DNA of 49,917 bases from Cyclobacteriaceae bacterium (GTDB taxonomy: Bacteria; Bacteroidota; Bacteroidia; Cytophagales; Cyclobacteriaceae). The position numbers and the translations under genes were made by a program. Below are positions 36,212 to 45,900 of the stretch, piece by piece. Under the pieces are notes generated by a model, which did no database searches, was not told the DNA's origin, and was given only the letters and a program-made list of their open reading frames with translations. The number at the start of each line of letters is the position of its first letter. Position 1 is the first letter of the stretch. Where the stretch lies: the NCBI GenBank assembly GCA_025055435.1, contig JANWWN010000021.1, forward strand, positions 1 through 49,917, in the 5' to 3' direction.

Positions 36212-36909
36212 GGTGTTTTTACTGATGCTACTTTGCTGTCGGTTAAAATTTTTCCTCCGCGCAGTTGTATTGTTCTTCCTGTTTTAGCAGCCAGCTCGGC
36301 ATTATGGGTTACCAGTATCAGAGTAGTTCCCTGTTCACGATTCAGGCTGAACAACAAATCAGTTAAGCGGGCCGCATTTTCTTCATCCAGGTTGCCGGTG
36401 GGTTCATCGGCAAAAAGAACAGCCGGCCTTGTAATGAACGCCCTTGCTACTGCCACACGCTGTTGTTCTCCGCCCGAAAGCTGTGCCGGATAATGGTGCA
36501 GCCGGTTGCCCAAACCCACGCGCTCAAGCAACTCTTTAGCCCGCACTTCCGCGTTTGCTTCCCTGCGTAACTCCAACGGTATCATAACGTTTTCAAGTGC
36601 CGTGAGCGAACCCAGTAACTGAAAATTCTGAAAAACAAAACCCACATACTTATTGCGCAGAAAGGCGCGTTTATCCTCCGATAGTCTGTTCAGTATATGG
36701 CCGGCCAGTTCAATAGTACCCGTTGTCGGGAGGTCCAGCCCGGCACACAAACCCAGCAGCGTGGTTTTACCGCTTCCGGAGGGACCGACCAGTGACAGCG
36801 TATCACCTGATTCAACTGAAAAAGTTATATCATGAAGAACAGTTAATGTATCGGCACCCGAATGGAAGGTTTTGGTAACCTGACGGAGCTCGAGAACGTT
36901 TTCTGGCAT
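36208..36909 (-). CDS. ABC transporter ATP-binding protein (YbbA-like)
   Basis: A 233-residue ATPase of the LolD/MacB/YbbA type. It has Walker A GPSGSGKTT (42-50), Q-loop FVFQNFQLL (about 91-99), signature LSGGEQQRVAVARA (144-157), Walker B AVLFADEPTGNLD (163-175) and the switch His in LVTHNAE. It pairs with the overlapping permease gene. The tesA-type gene diverges from it across a short intergenic region of 36 to 71 bases, depending on the tesA start, with no clear promoter motif. The closest known relative by gene order is E. coli ybbA. Confidence 0.94.
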   Translation of the reverse strand: MPENVLELRQVTKTFHSGADTLTVLHDITFSVESGDTLSLVGPSGSGKTTLLGLCAGLDLPTTGTIELAGHILNRLSEDKRAFLRNKYVGFVFQNFQLLGSLTALENVMIPLELRREANAEVRAKELLERVGLGNRLHHYPAQLSGGEQQRVAVARAFITRPAVLFADEPTGNLDEENAARLTDLLFSLNREQGTTLILVTHNAELAAKTGRTIQLRGGKILTDSKVASVKTP

Positions 36910-36980
36910 GACGCTATAAGGTTATGCATGAATAAAGCCGGAATATGGTAAAATTGTTTCGCACTTTTCTACATTCCAAC

Positions 36981-37589
36981 ATGATTTACACATGGTTTAC
37001 AATATCTGCCTTGCTGCTTTTGGCAACTCAGGTTGTAGCACAAAAAACCATTTTGTTTTTTGGCAACAGCCTGACGGCCGGATACGGGCTTACGCCGGAT
37101 GAAGCCTTCCCGACCATTACCGGTGAATTGCTGAAGAAGAAAGGCAAGACGGTTAGGGTAATAAATGGCGGACTGAGTGGCGAAACTTCGGCTGGCGGAC
37201 TTGCCCGTATTGACTGGATGCTTCGTGAGAAAGTTGACATTTTTGTGCTGGAACTGGGTGCAAACGATGGCTTGCGCGGCTTGCCGCTGGAACAAACACG
37301 AAGCAATCTGCAGGGCATCATCAATAAGGTGCGTGCAAAAAATCCAAAAGTAAAAATTGTGATTGCCGGCATGATGGTACCGCCTAACATGGGTCCTGAT
37401 TACAGCACGAAATTTCAACAACTGTTTAAGGAACTTGCCCAACAAAACCATGCAGTGCTTATTCCATTTTTGCTGGATGGCGTTGCCGGACACGCTCATC
37501 TTAATCTGGAAGATGGCATCCACCCCAACAAAGCAGGTCATCAGATTGTGGCACAAACCGTGTTGAAGTATATTGAGCCGCTGCTGTAA
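36981..37589 (+). CDS. Periplasmic SGNH esterase/lipase, TesA type
   Basis: TesA-type enzymes hydrolyse acyl-CoA, aryl esters and lysophospholipids in the periplasm. The 202-residue product has a signal peptide (about 1-20, MIYTWFTISALLLLATQVVA) and the SGNH blocks: ILFFGNSLTAGYGL (Ser30), GLSGETSAGG, LELGANDGLRG with the conserved Asn, and DGIHPNKAG with the Asp and His of the triad. The first block reads GNSL rather than GDSL; I recall this variant from other Bacteroidota, unverified. An in-frame ATG at 36945 would add 12 polar residues; I prefer 36981 as it begins the signal peptide. Gene order divergent from ybbA/ybbP agrees with E. coli. Confidence 0.88.
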   Translation: MIYTWFTISALLLLATQVVAQKTILFFGNSLTAGYGLTPDEAFPTITGELLKKKGKTVRVINGGLSGETSAGGLARIDWMLREKVDIFVLELGANDGLRGLPLEQTRSNLQGIINKVRAKNPKVKIVIAGMMVPPNMGPDYSTKFQQLFKELAQQNHAVLIPFLLDGVAGHAHLNLEDGIHPNKAGHQIVAQTVLKYIEPLL

Positions 37590-38474
37590 TCAGTTTCTGA
37601 GATTCTCGTAGAAGAAATAAAGAATATCCTGTCCTACCACATCACCTTCACGGCCCAACTCCTTATTCAGGGAAAGATTATTTTTTTTCGGATAGTTAAT
37701 CACTTTGTTCTTTAATCCGGCATCAGTTAGCTTACGAGAAATGGACAGCGCCTCTTTTTCCACAGGACTTTTGGTACCGGAATAGAGTATCAGATATGGC
37801 GGTAGTGAAATTCCTGACCTGACATAAGATACCGGAGAAGCGTCAATCCAGTCCTGTTCCGAATCACCAAATGTAGATATACACCAATCGCGCACCTTAT
37901 TGGTGGCATCGGTCATCACAACGGGAATATCCAGCCCGATACCATCAAGTAACACCACACCGCGCAAGGATTTGGGCGGAACACCGGCTTCCCTCAGCAG
38001 GTTTTCGTTAATGGTTACGAAAGCAGCAAGGTGCGCCCCTGATGCATAGCCAACCAAAAAAATCTTTGAGGCATCGCCACTGTAATGGACAATGTTTTTT
38101 ACAATCCAGGCTAGCGCGTCGGCTACATCGCGTGCATGATCAGGAAAGCGGGCCTCCGGTGACAACCGGTGATTGACCGAAACAAATACATAGCCGTTGG
38201 ACGTGAAAAACTCAGGCTTATTTTCCACATCGCTTTTATCGCCAAACGACCAGACACCGCCATGAATCCACACCACCACGGGAGAGTTGCTTCCCTTACG
38301 CGGCATGTAAATATCCAATGAGGTATGGTTGGAATTTTTGCTTTTATCGGAGTACCGGATATCGGTTACTTTAAAATAAGGTGAGTCGTTCTTTTTTTGT
38401 GCATGGGTCTGAACGGTCAGCACCAATCCTATCAGCATCAGTAAAACCTGCATGACAGTAAAAGAAGATTTCAT
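37590..38474 (-). CDS. Secreted alpha/beta-hydrolase-fold protein, probably catalytically dead
   Basis: A 294-residue exported protein (signal peptide about 1-25) of the alpha/beta-hydrolase/esterase family, close to the kynurenine formamidase or BD-FAE group. The oxyanion motif HGG (71-73) and the strands are retained. The triad is not. The nucleophile elbow reads G-Y-A-S-G (142-146) where active relatives have G-H-S-A-G, so the nucleophile is Ala144. The usual acidic position (GTxDP) is Ser236 in GTKSP. The usual His (THxTIN..LG) is Asn266 in NNLSLNKELG. The frame is intact and full length with no stop or frameshift, which points to a maintained pseudoenzyme rather than a decaying gene. Confidence 0.85.
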   Translation of the reverse strand: MKSSFTVMQVLLMLIGLVLTVQTHAQKKNDSPYFKVTDIRYSDKSKNSNHTSLDIYMPRKGSNSPVVVWIHGGVWSFGDKSDVENKPEFFTSNGYVFVSVNHRLSPEARFPDHARDVADALAWIVKNIVHYSGDASKIFLVGYASGAHLAAFVTINENLLREAGVPPKSLRGVVLLDGIGLDIPVVMTDATNKVRDWCISTFGDSEQDWIDASPVSYVRSGISLPPYLILYSGTKSPVEKEALSISRKLTDAGLKNKVINYPKKNNLSLNKELGREGDVVGQDILYFFYENLRN

Positions 38475-38527
38475 TTAAAGATGCAGTTTTAATGCCAATC
38501 TACAAGCCAAACAATAGTAACAAATGG

Positions 38528-39673
38528 TTACGAAACCAACTGTTTTGCGCCATCCGTAATTTTTACGCGATAAATGGCAGGCTCTTTTTTAGCAAATCGG
38601 CTGTAAGCTTCTGAAATTTGATGAATAAACTGCTCAGCAAGGCCCGCCTCCACCAGGTTCAACGTGCATCCGCCAAAGCCTCCGCCCATCATTCGCGAGC
38701 CGGCAACACCATGCAGGTTGATGGCCGTGTCCACCAGAAAGTCAAGTTCCGCGCAGCTCACTTCGTACAGATGTTGCAAGCCGCGATGGGTTTGTATCAT
38801 TTTCTTTCCAAAAGAAAGCATATCGCCTTTAAGCAAGTCCTGACAGGCTTCCGTTACGCGCACATTTTCTTCCACCACATAACGGCAACGCCGGTTTAAA
38901 ATCTCATCTTCAGCCAGACACTCGTTAACCTGTTGGAGGGACGCATCGCGAAGGCTTTTCACGTAAGGATATTTTTGCGCAATCCGGTCCACCCCCTTCA
39001 TACACTCACTTCTTCGCTGATTGTATTCCGATGCGGCAAGCGAGTGTTTAACACCCGAATCAACAAGTATCCATTCGTAACCGCTGGATAGAAGCGGCAC
39101 GTATTCGTAATCCATTGAGCGACAATCCAGCCGAATCACATGATTTGCTTTGCCAAACAAACTGGCAAACTGATCCATAATGCCGCATTGTACCCCGGCA
39201 AAGGTGTGTTCGGCTGCCTGGGCAAAACGCGCTAAGGTAAGCCGGTCAACACCGCAGTGAAATAAAGTATTCATGGCATACGCGGAAGCACACGAAACAG
39301 CTGCTGATGAAGAAAGGCCGGCACCAACAGGTATGTTACTTGAAAGAATGAGATTGAAACCGCCAAGCTGATAACCTCCGGATATAAACTGATAAGCTAC
39401 GCCCAAAATATAGTTGCACCAGCCGGACTTAACCGGCTGAATGTCCCTGAGCGTTGTCTCAAATTTCTCATTTAAATCCGAGGCGATCAACACCACGCGG
39501 TCATCCGGTCTTTTCTGAATGGCCACATAGGCAAACTTATCAATGGCTGCGGGTAAAACGAAGCCTTCATTGTAATCGGTGTGTTCACCCAACAGATTGA
39601 TGCGTCCCGGCGATTGTACAAGAAGTGGTTCTTCATTAAAGGTTTGCCGGAAAAGCTCTGTAACTGCGTGCAC
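38528..39673 (-). CDS. galK: Galactokinase
   Basis: GalK phosphorylates alpha-D-galactose at C1 in the Leloir pathway. The 381-residue GHMP kinase has the galactose-binding signature PGRINLLGEHTDYNEGFVLP (Arg24, Glu30, His31, Asp33), the ATP-binding VGAGLSSSAAV (about 116-126), the catalytic Asp167 in GIMDQFASLFG, and the C-terminal GGGFGGCTLNL. Length is standard. Other Leloir genes (galT, galE) are not in the window, so this is an isolated galK. It sits between the pseudo-hydrolase gene and the tRNA-Ser on the same strand. Confidence 0.97.
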   Translation of the reverse strand: MHAVTELFRQTFNEEPLLVQSPGRINLLGEHTDYNEGFVLPAAIDKFAYVAIQKRPDDRVVLIASDLNEKFETTLRDIQPVKSGWCNYILGVAYQFISGGYQLGGFNLILSSNIPVGAGLSSSAAVSCASAYAMNTLFHCGVDRLTLARFAQAAEHTFAGVQCGIMDQFASLFGKANHVIRLDCRSMDYEYVPLLSSGYEWILVDSGVKHSLAASEYNQRRSECMKGVDRIAQKYPYVKSLRDASLQQVNECLAEDEILNRRCRYVVEENVRVTEACQDLLKGDMLSFGKKMIQTHRGLQHLYEVSCAELDFLVDTAINLHGVAGSRMMGGGFGGCTLNLVEAGLAEQFIHQISEAYSRFAKKEPAIYRVKITDGAKQLVS

Positions 39674-39715
39674 CTGAAAAAAATTTAACTATACCCTATC
39701 AGTTTGTAAAAAGTG

Positions 39716-39802
39716 CGGAGAGAGAGGGATTCGAACCCTCGGTACGGTTGCCCGTACAACGGTTTTCGAGACCGCCCCATTCGGCCGCTCTGGCATCTCT
39801 CC
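39716..39802 (-). tRNA. tRNA-Ser (CGA)
   Basis: An 87-base class II tRNA on the minus strand: acceptor GGAGAGA paired with TCTCTCC, anticodon loop CTCGAAA (anticodon CGA, reading UCG), a long variable arm (TGTACGGGCAACCGTA) as required for tRNA-Ser, T-loop TTCGAAT and discriminator G. CCA is not encoded. The 140-base spacer to the next gene (39803-39942) holds a small inverted repeat TAATCA-GT-TGATTA (39826-39839) and AT-rich sequence; I see no strong promoter match there. Confidence 0.96.
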
Positions 39803-39942
39803 TTCCAGGTAATGGTTTTTTCAGTTAATCAGTTGATTATTATCCGCGGAAGCTAATCAATTACTTTATAATTAAGCAATCAACAACCGCCAACCATCAA
39901 CCCATTTGGCGGTGCGAAGATAAGAAGAGCAGGAAAATTTAT

Positions 39943-41184
39943 TTATTCAAAGCGCAGCGACTCGATGGGGTCTAACCGTGATGCCTTGTGCGCAGGATAA
40001 TAACCCGAAATAAGACCTACCAGAATACACACCACAATGCCAAAAAAAATCCAGAACCAGGGAATGAGGTAGCTTTTCATGCCCAAAAACTTGGCACCTG
40101 CATTGCCCACCAAAACACCCAGTACAATTCCCAACAATCCTCCGAGCAGACACACCACAATGGCTTCAATAACAAACTGCTGACGAATACGTAGCGGTGT
40201 GGCCCCCAGGGCTTTTCGTATGCCAATTTCGCGGGTGCGTTCCGTAACGGATACGAGCATAATGTTCATTAGCGCAATAGATGATCCGAGCAGGGTTAAA
40301 AATCCTATTCCAAAACCTGCGATACGAATATAACCTGCGATTTTGGTGGTACTTTCCAGCAAAGACACGTTGTTGTCTATTTCAAAAGAGTCCTCCCGCC
40401 CCGGCCGGTCACCTCGTATTCTGCGCATCAGGGCCGCTGCTTCGCTCATGGCTTCATCCACTTTTTCAGGGTCGGGTGTTGCTACGGTAATCCGGTACCA
40501 CAGGCTTTTGCCCTTCGCCATCTGATTTGCTTTCTTAATCGGAATAATAATCATGTTGTCAAAGTTGAAACTCGGATCACCAAAACCTCCTTTTTCGGCC
40601 AGGGCACCAATCACCCGAAAACGCGAACCCAAAATGGTGACTTCGCTGCCGCTCACCGGTTCATTTTCTTCGTAAAGGTTTTTCCAGATTTTGTAACCCA
40701 AAATGGCCACTTGCGCACCACTCTCAAATTCCATATCCGACATGTTACGACCATGAGCAAACTCTAAACCTTTAATCAATGCATAATCTGTATTGGCTCC
40801 GGTTACCGTAACATTGGGATTGGTCTTTTTGGAATTTCTGGAAATTTCGGCAACCATGGTGAGCGTTGCCGAGATGCTTACACTCCCTTTTTGCGAAAAC
40901 TCACGAGCAAATTGCAATGCCTCCCTAAGCGTTATCCGCGGGTAAGTTTTTTCCGCCCGACCTTCCTGACTGGAACCACGGTTGCTTTTCGATTCAATAT
41001 CGAATGAGTTGGCTCCCAGCGAAGTAAGGCTCTCCGTTACCGACATTTCGATGCCGTCAACAGCTGTTAATGCACCCACCAGCGAAGTAATGCCAATCGC
41101 CACAATCAGCGCAGTAATTACCGATCGCAGCATATTGGCCTGCACCGAGCGAAGCCCCTCCCGAATGTTCTCGATTAAATTCAT
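39943..41184 (-). CDS. MacB/FtsX-type ABC transporter permease without adjacent ATPase
   Basis: A 413-residue inner-membrane permease of the MacB class. It has the N-terminal [27 protein letters not shown] with membrane helix 1 (about 20-43), a periplasmic MacB_PCD domain (about 45-275) and three C-terminal helices (about 285-305, 330-360, 375-400) with the conserved [16 protein letters not shown] loop and the final [12 protein letters not shown]. One membrane-core unit of four helices is present, so it should work as a dimer. No ATP-binding protein gene or membrane fusion protein lies beside it, so its partner must be elsewhere. It is divergent from the exported operon at 41292. Confidence 0.93.
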   Translation of the reverse strand: MNLIENIREGLRSVQANMLRSVITALIVAIGITSLVGALTAVDGIEMSVTESLTSLGANSFDIESKSNRGSSQEGRAEKTYPRITLREALQFAREFSQKGSVSISATLTMVAEISRNSKKTNPNVTVTGANTDYALIKGLEFAHGRNMSDMEFESGAQVAILGYKIWKNLYEENEPVSGSEVTILGSRFRVIGALAEKGGFGDPSFNFDNMIIIPIKKANQMAKGKSLWYRITVATPDPEKVDEAMSEAAALMRRIRGDRPGREDSFEIDNNVSLLESTTKIAGYIRIAGFGIGFLTLLGSSIALMNIMLVSVTERTREIGIRKALGATPLRIRQQFVIEAIVVCLLGGLLGIVLGVLVGNAGAKFLGMKSYLIPWFWIFFGIVVCILVGLISGYYPAHKASRLDPIESLRFE

Positions 41185-41267
41185 TCCGAACTTCTATCCG
41201 GCCCAATTCGTTGAAAACAATACAGAATTGTTACACTTTGCCGTAAAATTTTGTTATCAATTAAGCG

Positions 41268-41275
41268 TAAATTTG
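41268..41275 (+). promoter_or_regulatory. -7 element for the 41292-46833 operon
   Basis: TAAATTTG fits TAnnTTTG and ends 16 bases before the ATG at 41292. A TTTG at 41250-41253 is only 14 bases upstream, too near for a standard -33 element. Confidence 0.4.
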
Positions 41276-41291
41276 AAAATAATCAGCACCA

Positions 41292-42548
41292 ATGCGAAAC
41301 CTGTTTCTTAGCTGCCTGCTTTTTCTGCCCGCCACACTAAAGGCTAATTATATTTTCATACCCATGGACAATGTCCAAACCAATCACCTGAAGGCATACG
41401 GCATTGCCTATTGGATTTTACGGACTGAAACCGAAGTGGACTGGCTGCTGAATTACCGGGGCGGAAGTTTCATGTGCAAATACCACCCGGCTATACAAAA
41501 TGAATGTATGGTTCGCGGGGTAAAATTTGAAATCATATCCGATGCCCAGGCTAACACCCTGCTTGCCGAATTGGCCAGTCCGGCGCTGAATGCCGATGTG
41601 ATGAAACTGGAAAAATATCCGCGCATCGCGGTTTATTCGCCAAAGACAGCCAAACCATGGGATGACGCCGTAACCCTGGCACTTACCTATGCTGAAATTC
41701 CGTATGATCTGATTTATGACGATGAAGTAATGAGTGGTGCCTTGGTGAAATACGACTGGCTGCATCTGCATCACGAAGATTTTACCGGACAATACGGAAA
41801 GTTTTACGCTTCCTACTCGCATGCCCCATGGTATATTCGTCAGCAACAGGAAGCCGAGGAAACCGCACGCCGGTTGGGCTTTTATAAAGTGTCGTTGCTC
41901 AAACTGGCCGTAGCCAAAAAAATTAAAGAGTTTGTGGCCGGTGGAGGCTTCATGTTTGCCATGTGCTCGGCTACCGACAGTTTTGATATTGCACTGGCAG
42001 CCGATGGCGTTGACATCTGCGAGCGCATGTACGATGGCGACCCGGCCGACCCGCAGGCACAGGAAAAACTGAATTATGACAACACGCTTGCCTTCACCGG
42101 CTTCAGGCTGGTACGCGACCCTTATCAGTATGAATTCTCCAACATCGATAATCAGCCCGGTGAACGCGGCCTTCGCATGGATAATGACTACTTTACCTTA
42201 TTTGAATTTTCTGCCAAATGGGATCCCATTCCCACCATGCTCACGCAGAATCATACGAAAATCATTAAAGGGTTTTTCGGACAAACCACCGGCTTTAAAA
42301 AAAATCTCATCAAATCGGATGTCGTTATCATGGCCGAAAACCGTGAAATCAAGGAAGCTAAATACATCCATGGTGTACTGGGCAAAGGCTTCTGGACATT
42401 TTACGGTGGCCACGATCCGGAAGATTATCAACACACAGTTGGCGAAGAGCATACCGATTTAAACCAGCACCCCAACTCACCGGGTTATCGCCTCATCCTG
42501 AACAACGTCCTGTTTCCGGCAGCCAGAAAGAAAAAGCAGAAAACCTGA
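41292..42548 (+). CDS. Exported protein of the family often labelled asparagine synthetase B
   Basis: A 418-residue protein with a signal peptide (about 1-17, MRNLFLSCLLFLPATLKA). It is highly patterned: IPMDNVQTNHLKAYGIAYW, WLLNYRGGSFMCKY, KLEKYPRIAVYSPKTAKPWDDAVTLALTYAEIPYD, KYDWLHLHHEDFTGQYGKFY, FVAGGGFMFAMCSATDSFD and VLGKGFWTFYGGHDPEDYQH. I recall close relatives in Cytophagales databases under the name asparagine synthetase B, but the N-terminal Cys nucleophile and ATP-pyrophosphatase loop of real AsnB are absent, and an exported ATP enzyme is unlikely. The fold may be a class I amidotransferase or ThuA-like one (a guess). It leads an operon with a lipoprotein gene 5 bases on and a T9SS protein. 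Confidence 0.6.
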   Translation: MRNLFLSCLLFLPATLKANYIFIPMDNVQTNHLKAYGIAYWILRTETEVDWLLNYRGGSFMCKYHPAIQNECMVRGVKFEIISDAQANTLLAELASPALNADVMKLEKYPRIAVYSPKTAKPWDDAVTLALTYAEIPYDLIYDDEVMSGALVKYDWLHLHHEDFTGQYGKFYASYSHAPWYIRQQQEAEETARRLGFYKVSLLKLAVAKKIKEFVAGGGFMFAMCSATDSFDIALAADGVDICERMYDGDPADPQAQEKLNYDNTLAFTGFRLVRDPYQYEFSNIDNQPGERGLRMDNDYFTLFEFSAKWDPIPTMLTQNHTKIIKGFFGQTTGFKKNLIKSDVVIMAENREIKEAKYIHGVLGKGFWTFYGGHDPEDYQHTVGEEHTDLNQHPNSPGYRLILNNVLFPAARKKKQKT

Positions 42549-42553
42549 TTTCC

Positions 42554-42916
42554 GTGCGGTTATTTGGCTTGCTCATTCCGGTGTTTCTTATCGGAAGCTG
42601 TCGGTCGCAACAGCACATCGAAGAAATTGCACGAAAGCATTTTTCGGACTATGAACTTTTGTTTAACGATGCACGCAGTTTTGTTTTGATTAAAGAAAAA
42701 AATTCAACAAATGCCTCAGGTCAAATACACTGGATAATCCTGAAATGCAGTAACAAAAAAATGATTCTGCAGGGATCGTTCCGGCCCGGTTATATAAAAT
42801 GGCTGAATAATGATGAAATTGAAATTTTCGATGCGCCCGGAATGATACGTTCGGATGAAAATTTAGATTTGTACAGGAAAATTATTTCCGTACGTAACGC
42901 GAACCGTAAACCATGA
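42554..42916 (+). CDS. Small lipoprotein of unknown function
   Basis: A 120-residue protein starting at GTG. The N-terminus is a lipoprotein signal with lipobox IGSC (cleavage before Cys16), followed by RSQQHIEEIARKHF. The mature part is mostly beta: DYELLFNDARSFVLIKEKN, QIHWIILKCSNKKMILQGSFRPGYIKWLNNDEIEIFDAPG. I recognise no domain. Five bases separate it from the upstream gene, and its stop overlaps the start of the next (ATGA), so all three are one operon. It may be an anchoring or accessory subunit for the large T9SS protein, which is inference from position only. Confidence 0.75.
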   Translation: MRLFGLLIPVFLIGSCRSQQHIEEIARKHFSDYELLFNDARSFVLIKEKNSTNASGQIHWIILKCSNKKMILQGSFRPGYIKWLNNDEIEIFDAPGMIRSDENLDLYRKIISVRNANRKP

Positions 42917-45900
42917 AGCACTGGCAACTTATCGGGCTCACCATCCTCTATTGTAGCATCATTTTATACAGCAACCTTGCTGTACAAAAAAATAATGCCG
43001 ACACATTTCCGGAAGCAAATGAAGAAAAATTTAGTGGTCCGGAAGAGTTCAGGCGGTATCATGCAGGCATACGCACCCGTGAAGGCCGGGAGCACCCGGA
43101 CTATCAGCCGGGTTTTCTGGTTCGCGAATTGCGCAAGGCCAGAATCGAAGCAGCGAGAAAGTATGCTACAGCCCGTTCCCAGTCTAACGATGTGCTGGAA
43201 TGGCGCGAACGCGGCCCGGCCAATGTGCCCGGACGAACCCGCGGCCTCATTGTTGACCCGGCCGACCCGTCAAGGAACACCTGGTACGCCGGCTCAGTTG
43301 CCGGAGGTGTGTGGAAAACCACAAACGGCGGTAACACCTGGACACTGATTACTCCCGACCTGCCCAACCTGGCCACAACCGTGTTGGCAATGGCCGAATC
43401 CAACAACAACGTGATATACCTGGGCACCGGTGAAGGATTTGGCAATGTTGACGGTGTAAGCGGTAACGGCATGTTCAAATCCACCGACCGCGGCCAAACC
43501 TGGGTTTACTTACCCGCTACTTCCGGCTTTGGCGATATCAACCGCATTATCGTTAGTCCTACTGACGCAAACCTTGTGTTAGCAGCAACCAACCGAGGTA
43601 TCTTCCGATCCGTGGACGGCGGGTTGACGTGGAATCAGACCAGCAATCGCACGTTCATTCAGGATTTGCGGGCAACTCCCGGCAATTTTAATATTCAGTA
43701 TGCGGCACAAAACAGAGTAGGTGTGTTAAAATCAACCGATGCAGGTTTAACATGGAGTGTTTCCAATACAGGTATGAATGTTACCGGCCGCGTTGAAATC
43801 GCCATCGCCCCATCCAATCCGTCACGCATCTATGCATCTGCCGAAGGCTCATTATCCACCACCGGATCTGATTTGTACATGTCAGACAACGGAGCCGAAA
43901 GCTGGTCGCTGGTAGATGTAACATTCAACAACAGCGGAGTCAATTTTCTGGGTGGTCAAGGCTGGTACGACAACACGCTGGCCTGCGATCCGTTTAACCC
44001 AAACATCGTGTATATCGGTGGCGTTAGCCTGTTCAGGGTTCAGATAACCGGCGGCACCACCTTAGTGGGTAGTTACAGCCTTCAGGAACTCGGCACGGGA
44101 AACTTTATGACACTGGTGAATTTTAACGGTGCATCGCACGGTAATTTTCAGGTAGGCACATCAGCAAGCGGTACATCGGTTGAAATACGATTCGGGCCGG
44201 GCAAAACGCAAAAGGCACATCGCTTCCTGGTACCCGAAGGAGCTACTTCGGGTGTACCTGATGCCAATTACAGTTTTACCGACTATGTGAATGTCCCTTT
44301 TGAAGTATGGGATATTAACAGCAACCGCCAGCTCATGGTTTCGTTCCGCGATCAGGACCGCAACGGGCAGTTTAACCTACTTCCGTTTAACACATCCGGC
44401 CCGGCAACTGAACAGAGTCGCGAATATGTCTATGTTCACAACGTTAACTACAATGCCGCGGCTCCCCATCCATCAATTGCCACCAACGGAGGACATACCT
44501 TTAGCATGATGTATAATTTCTGGCCGCGGCTGGCCGATGGCAAAAACTGGCCGGCTGACGTCATCGAGTCACAACTACGCTTCCTTTACACAGCCGTACC
44601 CAAGCTCAATGCATCCACTGTAACCGCTGCCGATGTATATGGTCAGTTTGACGGGAAGAACCGCTTTCTGCAGACGGGTGTGGACATGCACCCCGACCAG
44701 CACAATATCATCATGATACCTGCTTCCGCGTCAAATTACCGGATGCTCGTAGCCAACGATGGCGGGGTATTCATATCCAACACTTCCGCTTCACCGGGCA
44801 TTAGTCAGGGTAACTGGACCATGGTGGGCAGAACATTCAACACTACCCAGTTCTACGGAGCGGATAAAAGGCCGGGTAAAGATGAATACTTTGGCGGTAC
44901 GCAGGACAACGGAACGTGGCGTTCGCCTGCCAACGTATCGGCAAGTGCTGCTACTGATTATGTCTTTTGTATCGGAGGCGACGGCTTCGAAGTGTTGTGG
45001 CATCCTACGGATCCCAATAAACTGATTGGCGGCTCGCAGTTTAACGGATTTATGCGGTCGGTCAATGGCGGACAAACCTGGTCGGCCGCTACAACCGGCC
45101 TTTCAGGTCAGGCCCCTTTTATTTCCAAGCTGGCCCACAGCAAATACAACCCCGACGTAATTTATACTGTATCCTCAGCCGGTGTATTTCGCTCAACGAA
45201 TTTTGGAGAAAGCTGGACACTTACGCCCATCACCGAAAAGTGGGGCACCAGCACATTTCTGGATGTAGAGGTATCGCAGGCCAACGCCAATATTGTATGG
45301 GCCGGCAGCGGTATGTCAGACACACGTAATCTGTACGTTTCCACCAACGGCGGACTTACCTTTACCAGGGTCAACAATTTCACCTTAGTACCTATGGGTA
45401 CCATCAGCCGGCTTGCCTCACATCCCTTCGAGCCGAATACCGCATACGCCCTGTTTTCATTTGCTGATGGACCCAAGGTTTTGCGCACCCGTGACCTGGG
45501 ACAGACATGGGAGGATATCTCCGGGTTTGGAACCGGCAGCGAAAGCACCACCGGCTTTCCCGATGTAGCCGTGTACTGTTTGTATGTAAGACCCGATGAT
45601 CCGAATGTAATATGGGTTGGTTCGGAAATCGGCATCATCGAGTCGCGGGATAACGGACAAACGTGGGCGCTCCGCACCGATTTCCCTGCAGTATCGGTTT
45701 GGGATATGAAAGGACAGGATGACCAGGTGGTCATCGCCACCCACGGCCGGGGAATCTGGACAGCCAGGCTGGCGCAGTCCCAAATGCCATACAAACGCCC
45801 CGAACTAATCGCGGCAGGCACATCGGTAGAAGAAAAACTCAGCCTGAGAATCCGGTTGGAGGAAGCCTTCGATTCAGTTCAGCTTTTCGCCGGCAATACC

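Noticed and set aside
41292-42548. True asparagine synthetase B
   Set aside because: No N-terminal Cys2 nucleophile, no PPi-loop motif, and a signal peptide is present.
44791-45821. Minus-strand open frames opposite the giant T9SS gene
   Set aside because: Shadows of the repeat-rich coding strand; composition reflects the opposite strand only.
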